The notes under the pieces: model-generated
Told to the model about the DNA's origin: nothing
Database searches by the model: none
Seen by the model: only the letters and a program-made list of their open reading frames with translations
DNA from: Leadbetterella sp040829825
GTDB lineage: Bacteria; Bacteroidota; Bacteroidia; Cytophagales; Spirosomataceae
Direction: 5' to 3' (one strand)
DNA length: 64,000 nt
Assembly: GCF_040829825.1 (NCBI RefSeq)
Contig: NZ_JBFOLH010000002.1
Translations under genes and position numbers: made by a program
Shown: piece by piece, positions 7,863 through 16,525 of the stretch
Position numbering within the stretch: position 1 is the stretch's first letter
How the letters are laid out: every line of letters starts with the position of its first letter

Positions 7863-9719
7863 TTATTTCCGCGACTGGTAATACTCACTGGGAGTTTGAC
7901 CGGTAATCTTTTTGAAAGAGCGGTTAAAGGCTGTTTTGGAGTTAAATCCTACTTCAAATGCAATGCCCAGCAGGGTATAGTTATGGTACCTGGGGTTGTT
8001 GATATTTTCTTTGAACTCTTCAATCCGGTACGAATTGATGAAGTCGAAAAAGTTCTTGTCATACCCTTCCCGGATGACCCTTGAAAGAGTATGTGACGGG
8101 GTTTTTACCAGGGTAGCCAGGTCATTCAGGGCCAGGTTGGGGTTAAGAAAGGGCTTCTGTGTCTTCATGACCTCTTCTATACGGACCCGGAAGGTTTCCA
8201 GGTCATCTTCTGCAATGGATGCCCGGGTTTTGGCCGCTTCAGGTTCGGGGGCTGTGGTTTCGGCACCGGAGGTTTCCTCGTGGCTGATCTTGAAGATCTC
8301 GGGCTGATGAATGGCATAATAGCCCAGCACAAACCCGATCAGCGAGAAGGCTATCCAGATCAGGTTGATGCTGTTTTCCAGCAGCTCGGTGATCTGCCCG
8401 CTTCTCAACGTGTTGACCGCAAAAAGAACACAGGTGAAAACGCCCAGCACAATACAGATCATAAAAATCACCAGTACGGCAGAGAGGTAGTTGATGTTCT
8501 GGTGGTAGGCGGTTTCGTTAATATAGCTTTCCGAATAGTTCCGGATGGCTTTTTTGCATTTGTAGTAATAATACAGGTTGCTGAAGACGGCAACAATAAA
8601 GCTAACGGCAAAAACCCACTTCAGGTCAGTTTCGTTATTGACAATTTTGTGCTGAAAGCGCTTCCCGTCCATAAAGAAATACGGGATATAAGCCAGGAAG
8701 AGCAAAGAGGGCAGGATAAAATGAGGCCAGGCCTGGTTGCTGCTGAACCGCATCCGGAACAGGAGCCGGTGCAGGTAAAAATAAAATACGGGCGCAAAGG
8801 TGAACAAGGCAAAATTAGGGATCAGGATCAGCTTGGGGAATACATTGGCCACATCGCGGTAATACCCGATCACCTTAAAAAAGAGGAAAAAAGAGGCCAG
8901 TCCCAGCAGAATAACCAGCAGGCGGTTGGCTTCCCGGTTAAAGTCCTGCATGGTGGGCACCACAATCATGAGCAGGAAGCCCTGAAATGCGGCAAAAAGA
9001 AGAATGAGGTCAATGAGCGAAAAGAAGTTAAAGGTGGAAGAAAGGTCTTCCCAGTTTTCAATTTCCACTTCGATCTCCTGGTTCGGCTTGTAGTCCGACC
9101 CGTGCACAATGCGGTTAGGACGCGCCTTGCCGCTCTTCCAGCTTTCGGCCGAGTTCCAGTCGCCGCGGTGAAACTTATACTCCAGGCTTTCGAATTTCGA
9201 GAAAATATTGATCTTATAGCTGCCGTCAAACTGCTTTTTCAGGCGGAAGAGCTCATCTTTGATCACCCAGTTGTTAAAGTTTCCGGATATGTAAATGGCG
9301 GCATCGGGCGGGGTATTCTCGGGTACCTTGGTCACATGAATCTGGTATTCGGGGCGCTGTTCCCACCCGGATATGGTCAGGTAAACGGTGCCGTCAGCGA
9401 TACGGTCTTCTGAAAACAGGCGGTTGGGCAGCAGGGAGCCGTCAGACCGGGCCTCCACGATATTCCAGTTGCCCTGGGTAAATTTATATTCAAATTCACC
9501 AAAGCCTTCGCTGATGTCGATCGTGTACGTGTTCCGGTTGATTTTCCGGAGCTTCCATTGCGGATCCCGGGGGTTCCAGTTGTTCAGGGTAGAGGCCATG
9601 TAAATGGGCTGGTCGGGCAAAGGAAGGCTGTCTGCCCTGACTTCGATACGGATCTGGCCAAAGAGAGCATGCTGGGTGATGAAAACCCCTGTCAGGAAAA
9701 TAAGCAGAAAACGCAACAA
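7863..9719 (-). CDS. Membrane-embedded AraC-family regulator with two extracytoplasmic E-set/CBM-like domains
   Basis: The 618-residue protein has a cleavable-type signal (about residues 1-21), then two related domains of about 95 residues. Each carries an NNW motif (STLNNWNP, SGNFNNWV) and a YKF.(G/R)GNWN-type strand, as in glycogen-binding or starch-binding E-set domains. Seven hydrophobic segments follow from about residue 232 to 470, then a linker and a C-terminal AraC HTH (about 505-618) with the TLLGIAFEVGFNSKTAFNRSFKKITGQTPSEYY signature split over two helices. This suits a one-component sensor that binds a ligand outside and DNA at the membrane. The start codon is TTG; the next in-frame ATG would remove the signal. 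A -7 element lies close upstream. The ligand is unknown. Confidence 0.85.
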   Translation of the reverse strand: MLRFLLIFLTGVFITQHALFGQIRIEVRADSLPLPDQPIYMASTLNNWNPRDPQWKLRKINRNTYTIDISEGFGEFEYKFTQGNWNIVEARSDGSLLPNRLFSEDRIADGTVYLTISGWEQRPEYQIHVTKVPENTPPDAAIYISGNFNNWVIKDELFRLKKQFDGSYKINIFSKFESLEYKFHRGDWNSAESWKSGKARPNRIVHGSDYKPNQEIEVEIENWEDLSSTFNFFSLIDLILLFAAFQGFLLMIVVPTMQDFNREANRLLVILLGLASFFLFFKVIGYYRDVANVFPKLILIPNFALFTFAPVFYFYLHRLLFRMRFSSNQAWPHFILPSLLFLAYIPYFFMDGKRFQHKIVNNETDLKWVFAVSFIVAVFSNLYYYYKCKKAIRNYSESYINETAYHQNINYLSAVLVIFMICIVLGVFTCVLFAVNTLRSGQITELLENSINLIWIAFSLIGFVLGYYAIHQPEIFKISHEETSGAETTAPEPEAAKTRASIAEDDLETFRVRIEEVMKTQKPFLNPNLALNDLATLVKTPSHTLSRVIREGYDKNFFDFINSYRIEEFKENINNPRYHNYTLLGIAFEVGFNSKTAFNRSFKKITGQTPSEYYQSRK

Positions 9720-9739
9720 GGCTTAAGGCTGATTTTATT

Positions 9740-9747
9740 CAAAGATA
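9740..9747 (-). promoter_or_regulatory. -7 element TATCTTTG upstream of the AraC-type regulator
   Basis: Leftward TATCTTTG is an exact TAnnTTTG match 20 bp before the TTG start, which supports that unusual start codon. Confidence 0.42.
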
Positions 9748-9764
9748 CAAACTACTTAGTAAGT

Positions 9765-9903
9765 TAAAAACTAAAAGATAAAAGTTAAAAGTTTCGCAAC
9801 ATTTTTAATAGTGAACAGTGAACAAACAATCCCGGGTAATTAAATACCGTTATTCCAAAATTGTTCACTGTTAGTTGTTCACTGTTCACTGATAGTTGTT
9901 CAC
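9765..9903. repeat. Two heptanucleotide tandem arrays with an inverted partner
   Basis: At 9765-9792 four 7-bp units follow the pattern TAAAAnn (last two TAAAAGT). At 9811-9824 GTGAACA occurs twice. At 9862-9903 six 7-bp units run without slippage: four are TGTTCAC and two are variants (TGTTAGT, TGATAGT). The 9811-9825 block is the perfect 15-bp reverse complement of 9875-9889. This occupies most of the gap between the AraC-type gene and the tryptophanase gene. Confidence 0.85.
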
Positions 9904-9929
9904 TTAAAACAGAATCTTCCTGCCTGCTT

Positions 9930-11306
9930 TTAACTATCTGCCGGGTCCAGCTCTGCCGTAAAATGCCTCAGCAGCGGTGCCTCGTAGGTGATCCGATACC
10001 CGGAGAGCAGCTCTCTTTTACGGAAAACCTCGATGATCACCTCGCAAACGTAATCAATATGGCTTTGGGTATAGACCCGCCGGGGTATGGCCAGCCGCAC
10101 CAGCTCCATGGGTGGGGCTATGTGCTGCCCGCCGGCATCATACTTTCCGAACATCAGTGAGCCGATCTCCACGCCGCGGATACCGCCTTCGAGGTAGAGG
10201 GCATTGGCCAGGGCCACACCGGGGAACTGCCCGGCGGGAATCTGCGGCAGGAAAGCGCTGGCATCCAGGTAAACGGCATGCCCGCCGGTAGGCAAAACCA
10301 TGGGTACACCGGCTGCGGTCAGCTTTTCGCCCATGTACTCTATGCTCCGGATACGGTAGCGGAGGTAATCTTCGTCGAGCACCTCCTCCAGCCCCTGGGC
10401 CATAGCCTCCAGGTCACGTCCGGCCAGCCCACCATAGGTAGGAAACCCCTCGGTAATGATCAGGAGATTTTTGGCTTCCCGCGCCAGGTCGTCATCGTTA
10501 AAGGCAAGAAACCCGCCGATATTGACAAGGGCATCTTTTTTGGCGCTCATAGTGCAGCCGTCGGCCAGCGAAAAGATTTCGCGGGCAATTTTCCGCACCG
10601 GCGTATTTTCATACCCTTTTTCACGGGTCTTGATGAACCAGGCGTTTTCTGCAAAACGGCAGGCATCAATAAAAAACAGGATGCCGTGCCTGCGGCAGAT
10701 GGCCGCTGTTTCTTTCAGGTTCTGAAGAGAAACCGGCTGTCCGCCTCCCGAGTTGTTGGTGATGGTCATCACGCACATGGGAATGTTCTCCGCTCCTTTT
10801 TCAAGAATGAAGGCTTCGAGGGCTGCCGTATCCATGTTACCCTTGAAGTCAGCAATCAGCTGCGGCTTTTTGCCTGCTTCGGTGAGCAGGTCAACGGCTT
10901 CGGCACCCGAGTACTCGATGTTACCGCGGGTGGTATCAAAAAAGGTGTTGCTGACAAAATACCTGCCTTTGCCACCCAGCAGGCTGAAAAGAATTTTCTC
11001 GGCAGCCCTGCCCTGATGGGTGGGAATAATGTGTTTAAAACCGGTAATGCCGGCAGCGGTTTCCCGGAAACGGTAAAAGCTTTCGGAGCCGGCGTATGAC
11101 TCGTCGCCGGTCATTATACCGGCCCATTGCCGGGCACTCATGGCTGAGGTGCCGCTGTCGGTCAGCAGGTCAATGAGCACGTCGCCCGCTTTTACCAGGA
11201 AAAGATTATTTTTCGCCTCTTTCAGTATTTGCTCACGTTCCGGGCGGGTGGTAAAGGTGAGCGGCTCTACGGATTTGATCCGGAAAGGTTCAATGATGGT
11301 TGCCAT
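9930..11306 (-). CDS. tnaA: Tryptophanase (PLP-dependent beta-eliminating lyase)
   Basis: A 458-residue fold-type I PLP enzyme of the tryptophanase/tyrosine phenol-lyase family. The PLP lysine sits in MSAKKDALV (about residues 250-260); IDLLTDSGT and IPTHQGRAAE are family signatures. Several stretches resemble tyrosine phenol-lyase, but two substrate-selecting positions fit tryptophanase: Asp in FFDTTRG, where phenol-lyase has Thr124, and Ile in IRGVEIGS, where phenol-lyase has Arg381. The expected reaction is tryptophan to indole, pyruvate and ammonia. No tnaB-like permease or TnaC-like leader peptide is adjacent. It is transcribed leftward alone, with a 167-bp gap to the response regulator gene. 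Confidence 0.88.
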   Translation of the reverse strand: MATIIEPFRIKSVEPLTFTTRPEREQILKEAKNNLFLVKAGDVLIDLLTDSGTSAMSARQWAGIMTGDESYAGSESFYRFRETAAGITGFKHIIPTHQGRAAEKILFSLLGGKGRYFVSNTFFDTTRGNIEYSGAEAVDLLTEAGKKPQLIADFKGNMDTAALEAFILEKGAENIPMCVMTITNNSGGGQPVSLQNLKETAAICRRHGILFFIDACRFAENAWFIKTREKGYENTPVRKIAREIFSLADGCTMSAKKDALVNIGGFLAFNDDDLAREAKNLLIITEGFPTYGGLAGRDLEAMAQGLEEVLDEDYLRYRIRSIEYMGEKLTAAGVPMVLPTGGHAVYLDASAFLPQIPAGQFPGVALANALYLEGGIRGVEIGSLMFGKYDAGGQHIAPPMELVRLAIPRRVYTQSHIDYVCEVIIEVFRKRELLSGYRITYEAPLLRHFTAELDPADS

Positions 11307-11473
11307 TTCAATGGGATTAAAAGTTAAACAATAAAATACAGCGGGAAAGAATCACCTTCCTCCCCGGTCTTTTATCCGGATAAACAATAACCACATTTCG
11401 AAGCTCATGGTTTTTCAACTGATGGGCGAATATAAGAATTTCAGGGGAGAAATCCCAAATAAGATTCGGGGTT

Positions 11474-12208
11474 TCACCCCGACGAACCGCGCGGAGAATG
11501 AATAATATTCAGCCGCTTTTTCAGTTCCGCCTTTTTGGCATTGGAAACAATGAGCGGTTGGGTCATGCCTTCAAAGTAGAGCTCATTTTCCCTGATCTTC
11601 TGCAGGTGGTGCAGGTTAATGTAGATCGACTGGCTCAGCTTGTAAAAGCGCGGGTCGCGCAGGTGCTTGCCCAGGTGGCCGATGTTCATGGTCACCAGCA
11701 GGGGTTGCGGCTCATACAGGCGGTAGATATGGGTAAAGGCCCGCTCGGCAAGAAGATATACGATCTCCTCTTTTTTGACCCGTATATGGCTGCTGTTGGA
11801 GTACACAAAGAAAGAGTCCAGGTCTTCGGGCGCAACGATCCGGGCTGCAGCCACCTGCACCTGGTATACCAGCTCTTTGGGATTAAAGGGCTTCAGCAGG
11901 TAGGCGGCAGGACGGGTGGTATGGGCCCGTGCAAAAGTCTCGTTGTCGTCTTTCCCGGTCAGGTACAGCACCGGGGCCTTCGAGATATCCTGGACTTCCT
12001 GTATGACCCGGATGCCGTCGCCGGAATTGCTTCCCAGCTCAATGTCCATGATGATCAGGTCGGGCCGGAACCGTACCACGGTGATCAGGGCCTCCTCGTA
12101 CGTTCGGGCGATCCGAATCTGGGAGAACCCGGCGTCTTCCAGTATCTCCCGGATGTTTTCAGCAGTAAATACCTGATCTTCTACAATCAGTATCTTCAAA
12201 TTATTCAT
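11474..12208 (-). CDS. LytTR-type response regulator
   Basis: The 244-residue protein has a receiver domain (about 1-120) with acidic pocket VED, phosphoacceptor Asp in LIIMDIELG, the conserved Thr in LYLTGKDD and the conserved Lys in YLLKPF. A LytTR DNA-binding domain follows (about 140-235), with SHIRVKKEEIVYLLAERAFTH and the FYKLSQSIYINLHHLQKI segment. The frame extends 24 codons upstream from a TTG, but the ATG at 12208 starts just before the receiver. It lies 83 bp after the histidine kinase gene in the same direction, so the two form a cognate pair. Target genes are not evident. Confidence 0.92.
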   Translation of the reverse strand: MNNLKILIVEDQVFTAENIREILEDAGFSQIRIARTYEEALITVVRFRPDLIIMDIELGSNSGDGIRVIQEVQDISKAPVLYLTGKDDNETFARAHTTRPAAYLLKPFNPKELVYQVQVAAARIVAPEDLDSFFVYSNSSHIRVKKEEIVYLLAERAFTHIYRLYEPQPLLVTMNIGHLGKHLRDPRFYKLSQSIYINLHHLQKIRENELYFEGMTQPLIVSNAKKAELKKRLNIIHSPRGSSG

Positions 12209-12291
12209 ATGGTATAGAGTGTTAATGATCAGCCGTGAGCGGGGAGTTGTATTTTTACCGCGGTAAAGCTCCCCTTTCAAGGCGTATTGTT

Positions 12292-14004
12292 TTATGGTTG
12301 TTTCGGTTTCGGGCGTTTGTACCGAAGTATAAAATTCAGGCCGTTCCCGCTTTCGTACCGGCAGGTTCCCTGCAGCTGCTGCGCCAGCATTTCTATCATC
12401 CGGGCGCCGAAAGAAGCCTGCATCAGGCTGTGCTCGAAATGGCCGTTATCACTGACTTTCAATACAAGGTACTTGTCTTCCGGGGCTGCAATTACTTCAT
12501 ACGTGGGCCTATCCACGGTAGGAAATGCATATTTGCAGGCATTGGTGGTCAGCTCGTTCACTATCAGCCCCAGGGTGAGGGCTTCATCGGGACCCACTTC
12601 CAGGGGAGCTATCCGGCAGGTTACCTGTACGTGCTCCTGGTCAAAGGTGCGCAGCACTCCCGCTACGATCTCCTTCAGGAAAGGCTCGAGCTGGATAGAA
12701 TTGATGGTATCCCGGTTATACAGGCGCCGGTGCAGTGAGGCAATGGCCTCCAGCCTCAGCTGGCTTTCCGTCATGGCCTGGCGGGCGGTGCCGGCGTCTA
12801 TCCGCACCGACTGCATATTGAGCAGGTTGGATACCACCTGCAGGTTATTCCGGAAACGGTGGCTTTGCTCCTGTACCAGCAGGGCATTGACCTGGCTTAT
12901 CTTCTTGTTTTTACGGTACAGCCGGAAGAGCACCAGGGCAGAGCCCAGCGCCATAGCCAGCAGCAGGGCGGCAAACACCAGTGACCACCGTTGCAGCCGG
13001 ATGTTCTCACTCTGCAGGCGCAGCTCTTCTTCCTGGTGCTGGAGGATGATCTCTTTCTGCTCCTGCTGGTAATGCGTCCGGTAGACCGGTTCGTTTTTGA
13101 TTTGTGCTTCCAGCTTCCTGCCTTTTTCTTTCTGTTCTGTCAGCAAGAGAAAGGCATTCTTCCAGTCGTTCACTTTCTGGTAGTAGTGAATAAAATGGGC
13201 TGTAATACGATCTTCCGCGGGACTGTCGTAGGGCATATATTTTTCGCGGACCTCCCGGGCTTTTTCCAGGCTGGCCAGGGCTTTGGTGGGTTGCCCGGTA
13301 TTCAGGTAATGTTCTGACAGGGTAAGGAGACTGGCGATCTCGAGGTTATTGCGGCTGCCGCTCACCTCACGGCGGAAGAGCTCGAGGTCGGTGGTTTTCG
13401 ACGGGCTTCCCTGCAGCATATGCAGGTGATTCCGCGCCGACCTGATCTCTTTCAGCCCGTTTTCTTCTTTCAGCTTCATTGCCAGCTCTTCAGCCCGGTC
13501 ATAATAATAGGTGGCGCTGTCGTACCGCATATAGGGGTTAAATGCGGCCCTTTCCTGCGGGTCTTCGCGGTACCCGGCATAAAACATGCCCAGGTGGGAA
13601 TAAACCAGCAGCCGGCCGGCATCTATTCCGGCTTCTTCGGCCAGGGAAAGGGCTTTCCGGTAGTACGCCATTGCTTCTGCATAAGTGCCGTTGTCCTGTT
13701 CAAGACCGCCCAGCCGGGTATACAGGCGGATCAGTGGAAACCCTACCGGACGGGTTTCCAGTATATATAACGATTTCAGGTACCATACGCGTGTACGGAG
13801 GTAGCTCCCCGATACGAATGATTCCAGCTTCCCGAAAAGATAATAGGCCTCGGCCAGTTGAAGAGAGTCATTATCGCGAACGGCTTCCCGGTATACCCGG
13901 TTAGCCCATTCCCGTCGCTCCTTCTCGGTCCTGGGAGACAACTGGGCCGACAGCAGGCCGGGTAATAACAGTAGTGAAAGGTATAGGGTTTTCAAGGCGC
14001 TCAT
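12292..14004 (-). CDS. Sensor histidine kinase, HisKA_2 type with TPR sensor region
   Basis: A 570-residue protein with a signal peptide (SLLLLPGLLSA), then helical tetratricopeptide-like repeats over about residues 25-300 (for example the AEAMAYYRKALSLAEEAG unit), a coiled coil, one transmembrane helix near residue 335-355, and a HisKA_2 dimerisation domain with the phospho-His in EQSHRFRNNLQVVSNLL. The ATPase has the N box in LIVNELTTNACKYAF and a G1-type VSDNG motif. This is the Bacteroidota periplasmic-TPR kinase layout that pairs with LytTR regulators, and the next gene is one. The signal is unknown. Confidence 0.9.
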   Translation of the reverse strand: MSALKTLYLSLLLLPGLLSAQLSPRTEKERREWANRVYREAVRDNDSLQLAEAYYLFGKLESFVSGSYLRTRVWYLKSLYILETRPVGFPLIRLYTRLGGLEQDNGTYAEAMAYYRKALSLAEEAGIDAGRLLVYSHLGMFYAGYREDPQERAAFNPYMRYDSATYYYDRAEELAMKLKEENGLKEIRSARNHLHMLQGSPSKTTDLELFRREVSGSRNNLEIASLLTLSEHYLNTGQPTKALASLEKAREVREKYMPYDSPAEDRITAHFIHYYQKVNDWKNAFLLLTEQKEKGRKLEAQIKNEPVYRTHYQQEQKEIILQHQEEELRLQSENIRLQRWSLVFAALLLAMALGSALVLFRLYRKNKKISQVNALLVQEQSHRFRNNLQVVSNLLNMQSVRIDAGTARQAMTESQLRLEAIASLHRRLYNRDTINSIQLEPFLKEIVAGVLRTFDQEHVQVTCRIAPLEVGPDEALTLGLIVNELTTNACKYAFPTVDRPTYEVIAAPEDKYLVLKVSDNGHFEHSLMQASFGARMIEMLAQQLQGTCRYESGNGLNFILRYKRPKPKQP

Positions 14005-14491
14005 GCGTGCAATCCATCCCCAAATATATAGTAAAAAAACAATGGAGAGGAGTTATTTTTTTGAACGTAAAATGTAGGAAATAAAATAGAAAACAGGATG
14101 TATAACATATGGGGATGTTTGTTGGATGTTTTACAGGGTTTGTTCGAATGGATTTGGTTTTATTTTAAATAGCTGCGGAAAAGCATTTTTTTGCCGGGGA
14201 AATACCGCTCCGGGCAGCGGGGCGGATGCCTGGAGGGTATCTTTCGTTGTTTAAGCGAATAGGCGGCCGGTCATTTGTATAACCGATCAGGTGATTGGGA
14301 TAAAAGATATGAACTATCGTATAGTGTCTGTTGTATGCCCGTTTTTTTTCATTCATTTTTGAGGAAGTTAAGAGAACCACTGGAAAATTTAACCCCTGAA
14401 TTAAACGCTGTTGCGCTCTCCCTCGTCCCCGGACGCGGGGAGAGTGTATCTTGTCCTGAATGCCCAAAGGGTTGCTCCTGCGGGGTAAGGC
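14005..14491. other. Intergenic region with one hairpin and no recognised gene
   Basis: These 487 bp hold no frame with coding character. An imperfect hairpin at 14416-14444 (CTCTCC paired with GGAGAG plus inner pairs) lies 48 bp beyond the stop of the leftward LacI gene and may end that transcript, though there is no T-run. The part next to 14004 must hold the histidine kinase promoter; I see no convincing -7/-33 pair. Confidence 0.5.
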
Positions 14492-15511
14492 TTACGACCG
14501 GATATTCAGTTCGGTGCCCAGCACCACCGTTTCGAACCCTTTTCCTTTTCGTTTATTCTCTATTTCGTCGAGCAGGATTTCTGCCGCTTTCCGGCCTATG
14601 GTGATGGCGGGCTGCACAATGGTGCTCAGCGGCGGCTCCAGCAGATGGGCCACGCCCAGGTTGGTGAAGCCGATAAGGGTAATGTCTTCCTGGTCATTGC
14701 TGACCAGCTTTTTATAGGCCTGGAAACAACCCAGGGCCAGGCGGTCGCTGCCCATAAAGAAGGCATCGGGCCGGGTATTTTTCAGCAGGTCACGGATGGC
14801 TTCTTCTGCCTCTTCGGGCCGGAAGCTGCAATATTTGATCAGCTCTTCTCTCACCGGCAGGCCGTGCTTTTCCAGCGCGCTCTTGTAGCCGGCCATTCTT
14901 TCGCGGGTGATGGAAAGGGTGGGAGGGCTGGTGATGTGGGCAATGTTCTTCTTTCCTTTCCCGATCAGGTATTCTGTGGCTTTGAAGGCCCCTTCAAAAT
15001 TATCAACCACCACTTTATGGGCCTCGCGGGTTTCGGGAACGCGGTCAAAGTAAACAATAGGGAAATTGGTCTGGTGATACTCTTCCAGGTGACGGATGTC
15101 TTTGCTGTCGCCCGAAAGAGAAAGCAGCAGGCCGTCAACTTTCCGGGCAAAAAGGTGCCGGATATTGGCCGTCTCCCTTTCCAGCGACTCGTGGCTCTGG
15201 AAAATCACCACATGATATCCCCTTTCGTAAGCGATCTCTTCAATGCCGTTAATGGCCTGGGAAAAGAAGGTATTGGCAATTTCGGGCACGATTACCCCGA
15301 TAGACCGGCTCTTGTTCTCTTTCAGGCTGAGGGCAATCGGGTTCGGCCGGTAGTTCATCTTTTCAGCGTATTCCACTATCCGCTTTTTGGTTTCGGCATT
15401 GATGTCGTAACTGTCCCGCAATGCCCGCGATACCGTTGAAATCGAAATGTTCAAAGCCCTGGCAATATCCTTGATCGTAATTGAACTCACGCTGTTCTGA
15501 TTTTTATACAA
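14492..15511 (-). CDS. LacI-family transcriptional regulator of the pectin/hexuronate locus
   Basis: Up to 339 residues. The N-terminal HTH reads ITIKDIARALNISISTVSRAL, followed by the hinge segment YRPNPIALSLKENKSRSIGV and a periplasmic-binding-protein-like effector domain (about 65-339). No ATG exists at the N-terminus: the first possible start is TTG at 15511 and a GTG at 15490 gives 332 residues and is equally good. It is divergent from kduD. LacI-type sites with an AACGTT core lie in this intergenic region and at other pectin promoters in the window. By context it probably senses a uronate intermediate; that is inference. Confidence 0.9.
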   Translation of the reverse strand: MYKNQNSVSSITIKDIARALNISISTVSRALRDSYDINAETKKRIVEYAEKMNYRPNPIALSLKENKSRSIGVIVPEIANTFFSQAINGIEEIAYERGYHVVIFQSHESLERETANIRHLFARKVDGLLLSLSGDSKDIRHLEEYHQTNFPIVYFDRVPETREAHKVVVDNFEGAFKATEYLIGKGKKNIAHITSPPTLSITRERMAGYKSALEKHGLPVREELIKYCSFRPEEAEEAIRDLLKNTRPDAFFMGSDRLALGCFQAYKKLVSNDQEDITLIGFTNLGVAHLLEPPLSTIVQPAITIGRKAAEILLDEIENKRKGKGFETVVLGTELNIRS

Positions 15512-15624
15512 TTTTTACAGGGGTGCCCTCTTATTTTCCACCCGTAGTAAATATAGGTTTTATAGAGCACATAACCAATAGTAGACGTGTATTTCTTTTT
15601 ACGGCGGGCAGAATCTGTCCCGTT

Positions 15625-15719
15625 CGGTAACGTTTGCATAAAATTTTAAAGACGATAGTTTGGTTCATGCTTTTATTGTCCATATCCTTACAGTTCAATA
15701 AAACGTGTGCATATAATTT
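15625..15719. promoter_or_regulatory. LacI/kduD divergent regulatory region with a near-repeated operator-like sequence
   Basis: CGGTAACGTTTGCA at 15625-15638 matches the left half of the CGGnAACGTTnCCG sites found at 34911 and 35065. AACGTTTGCATAAAATTT (15629-15646) recurs as AACGTGTGCATATAATTT (15702-15719), 16 of 18 identical, offset 73 bp. A -7-like TATCTTTA at 15733-15740 precedes the kduD ATG by 11 bp. Confidence 0.5.
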
Positions 15720-15751
15720 CTCTATAAAATCATATCTTTAAATAGTACAAA

Positions 15752-16513
15752 ATGAACCTATTTGATCTTACAGGAAAAACGGCATTGGTTACCGGGTGTA
15801 ACCGGGGAATCGGCAAGGCTATGGCTGAGGGACTGGCCGAAGCGGGCGCTGACATTATCGGTGTATCGGGAAACCTGGCGCCAAGTGGTTCTGAGGTACA
15901 GCAGGAAGTAGAAAAACGGGGCCGGAAATTCAGGGCCTATCGGGCCGACTTTAACGACCGTCAGGCGCTTTACCGGTTCCTGGACCAGGTAAAGGCAGAG
16001 CACCCCGTTATTGATATCCTGGTCAATAACGCCGGTACGATCCTTCGCGCCCCGGCGGCAGAACACCCCGATGAGTACTGGGACAAAGTCATTAATATCA
16101 ACCTGAATGCGCAATTCCTGATCACCCGCGAGATCGGTAAAGGAATGGTGGAACGGGGAAGCGGGAAGATCATTTTTACCGCTTCATTGCTGACGTTCCA
16201 GGGCGGCATTAACGTGCCGGGGTATGCGGCCAGCAAAGGAGCGATAGGCTCGCTGGTCAAAGCGTTTGCCAACGAATGGGCCTCCAAAGGGGTAAATGTA
16301 AACGGTATAGCCCCGGGCTATATTGCTACTGATAATACAGAGGCCCTGCGGAACGACCCCGACAGGAGCCGGTCTATCCTCGACAGGATCCCGGCAGGCA
16401 GGTGGGGCCAGCCGGACGATTTTATAGGCCCGGCCGTATTTTTATGTTCGAAAGCGTCTGATTACGTGCAGGGAACCATCCTGACCGTAGACGGCGGATG
16501 GATGGGAAGATAA
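15752..16513 (+). CDS. kduD: 2-dehydro-3-deoxy-D-gluconate 5-dehydrogenase
   Basis: A 253-residue short-chain dehydrogenase. The cofactor motif is TGCNRGIGKAM (about residues 15-25), the NNAG motif follows in ILVNNAGTILRAP, and the catalytic Ser-Tyr-Lys set appears as TASLLTF and YAASKGA. The C-terminal block VNGIAPGYIATDNTEALR is typical of KduD. The enzyme reduces 2,5-diketo-3-deoxygluconate to 2-keto-3-deoxygluconate in unsaturated uronate breakdown. kduI starts 12 bp downstream, the enzyme for the preceding step, which supports the assignment strongly. It is divergent from the LacI regulator. Confidence 0.94.
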   Translation: MNLFDLTGKTALVTGCNRGIGKAMAEGLAEAGADIIGVSGNLAPSGSEVQQEVEKRGRKFRAYRADFNDRQALYRFLDQVKAEHPVIDILVNNAGTILRAPAAEHPDEYWDKVININLNAQFLITREIGKGMVERGSGKIIFTASLLTFQGGINVPGYAASKGAIGSLVKAFANEWASKGVNVNGIAPGYIATDNTEALRNDPDRSRSILDRIPAGRWGQPDDFIGPAVFLCSKASDYVQGTILTVDGGWMGR

Positions 16514-16525
16514 TTATTTTTTGAT

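Noticed and set aside
8280..9413. A 377-codon rightward frame opposite the AraC-type gene
   Set aside because: It is the antisense shadow of a well-supported gene; its translation has no recognisable domain.
9862..9903. Possible CRISPR-like array
   Set aside because: Units are 7 bp and contiguous without spacers, and no cas genes are present.
14165..14467. A 100-codon leftward frame in the gap before the LacI gene
   Set aside because: The peptide is rich in Arg and Pro without hydrophobic core or motif, and contains a hairpin; it looks like chance.
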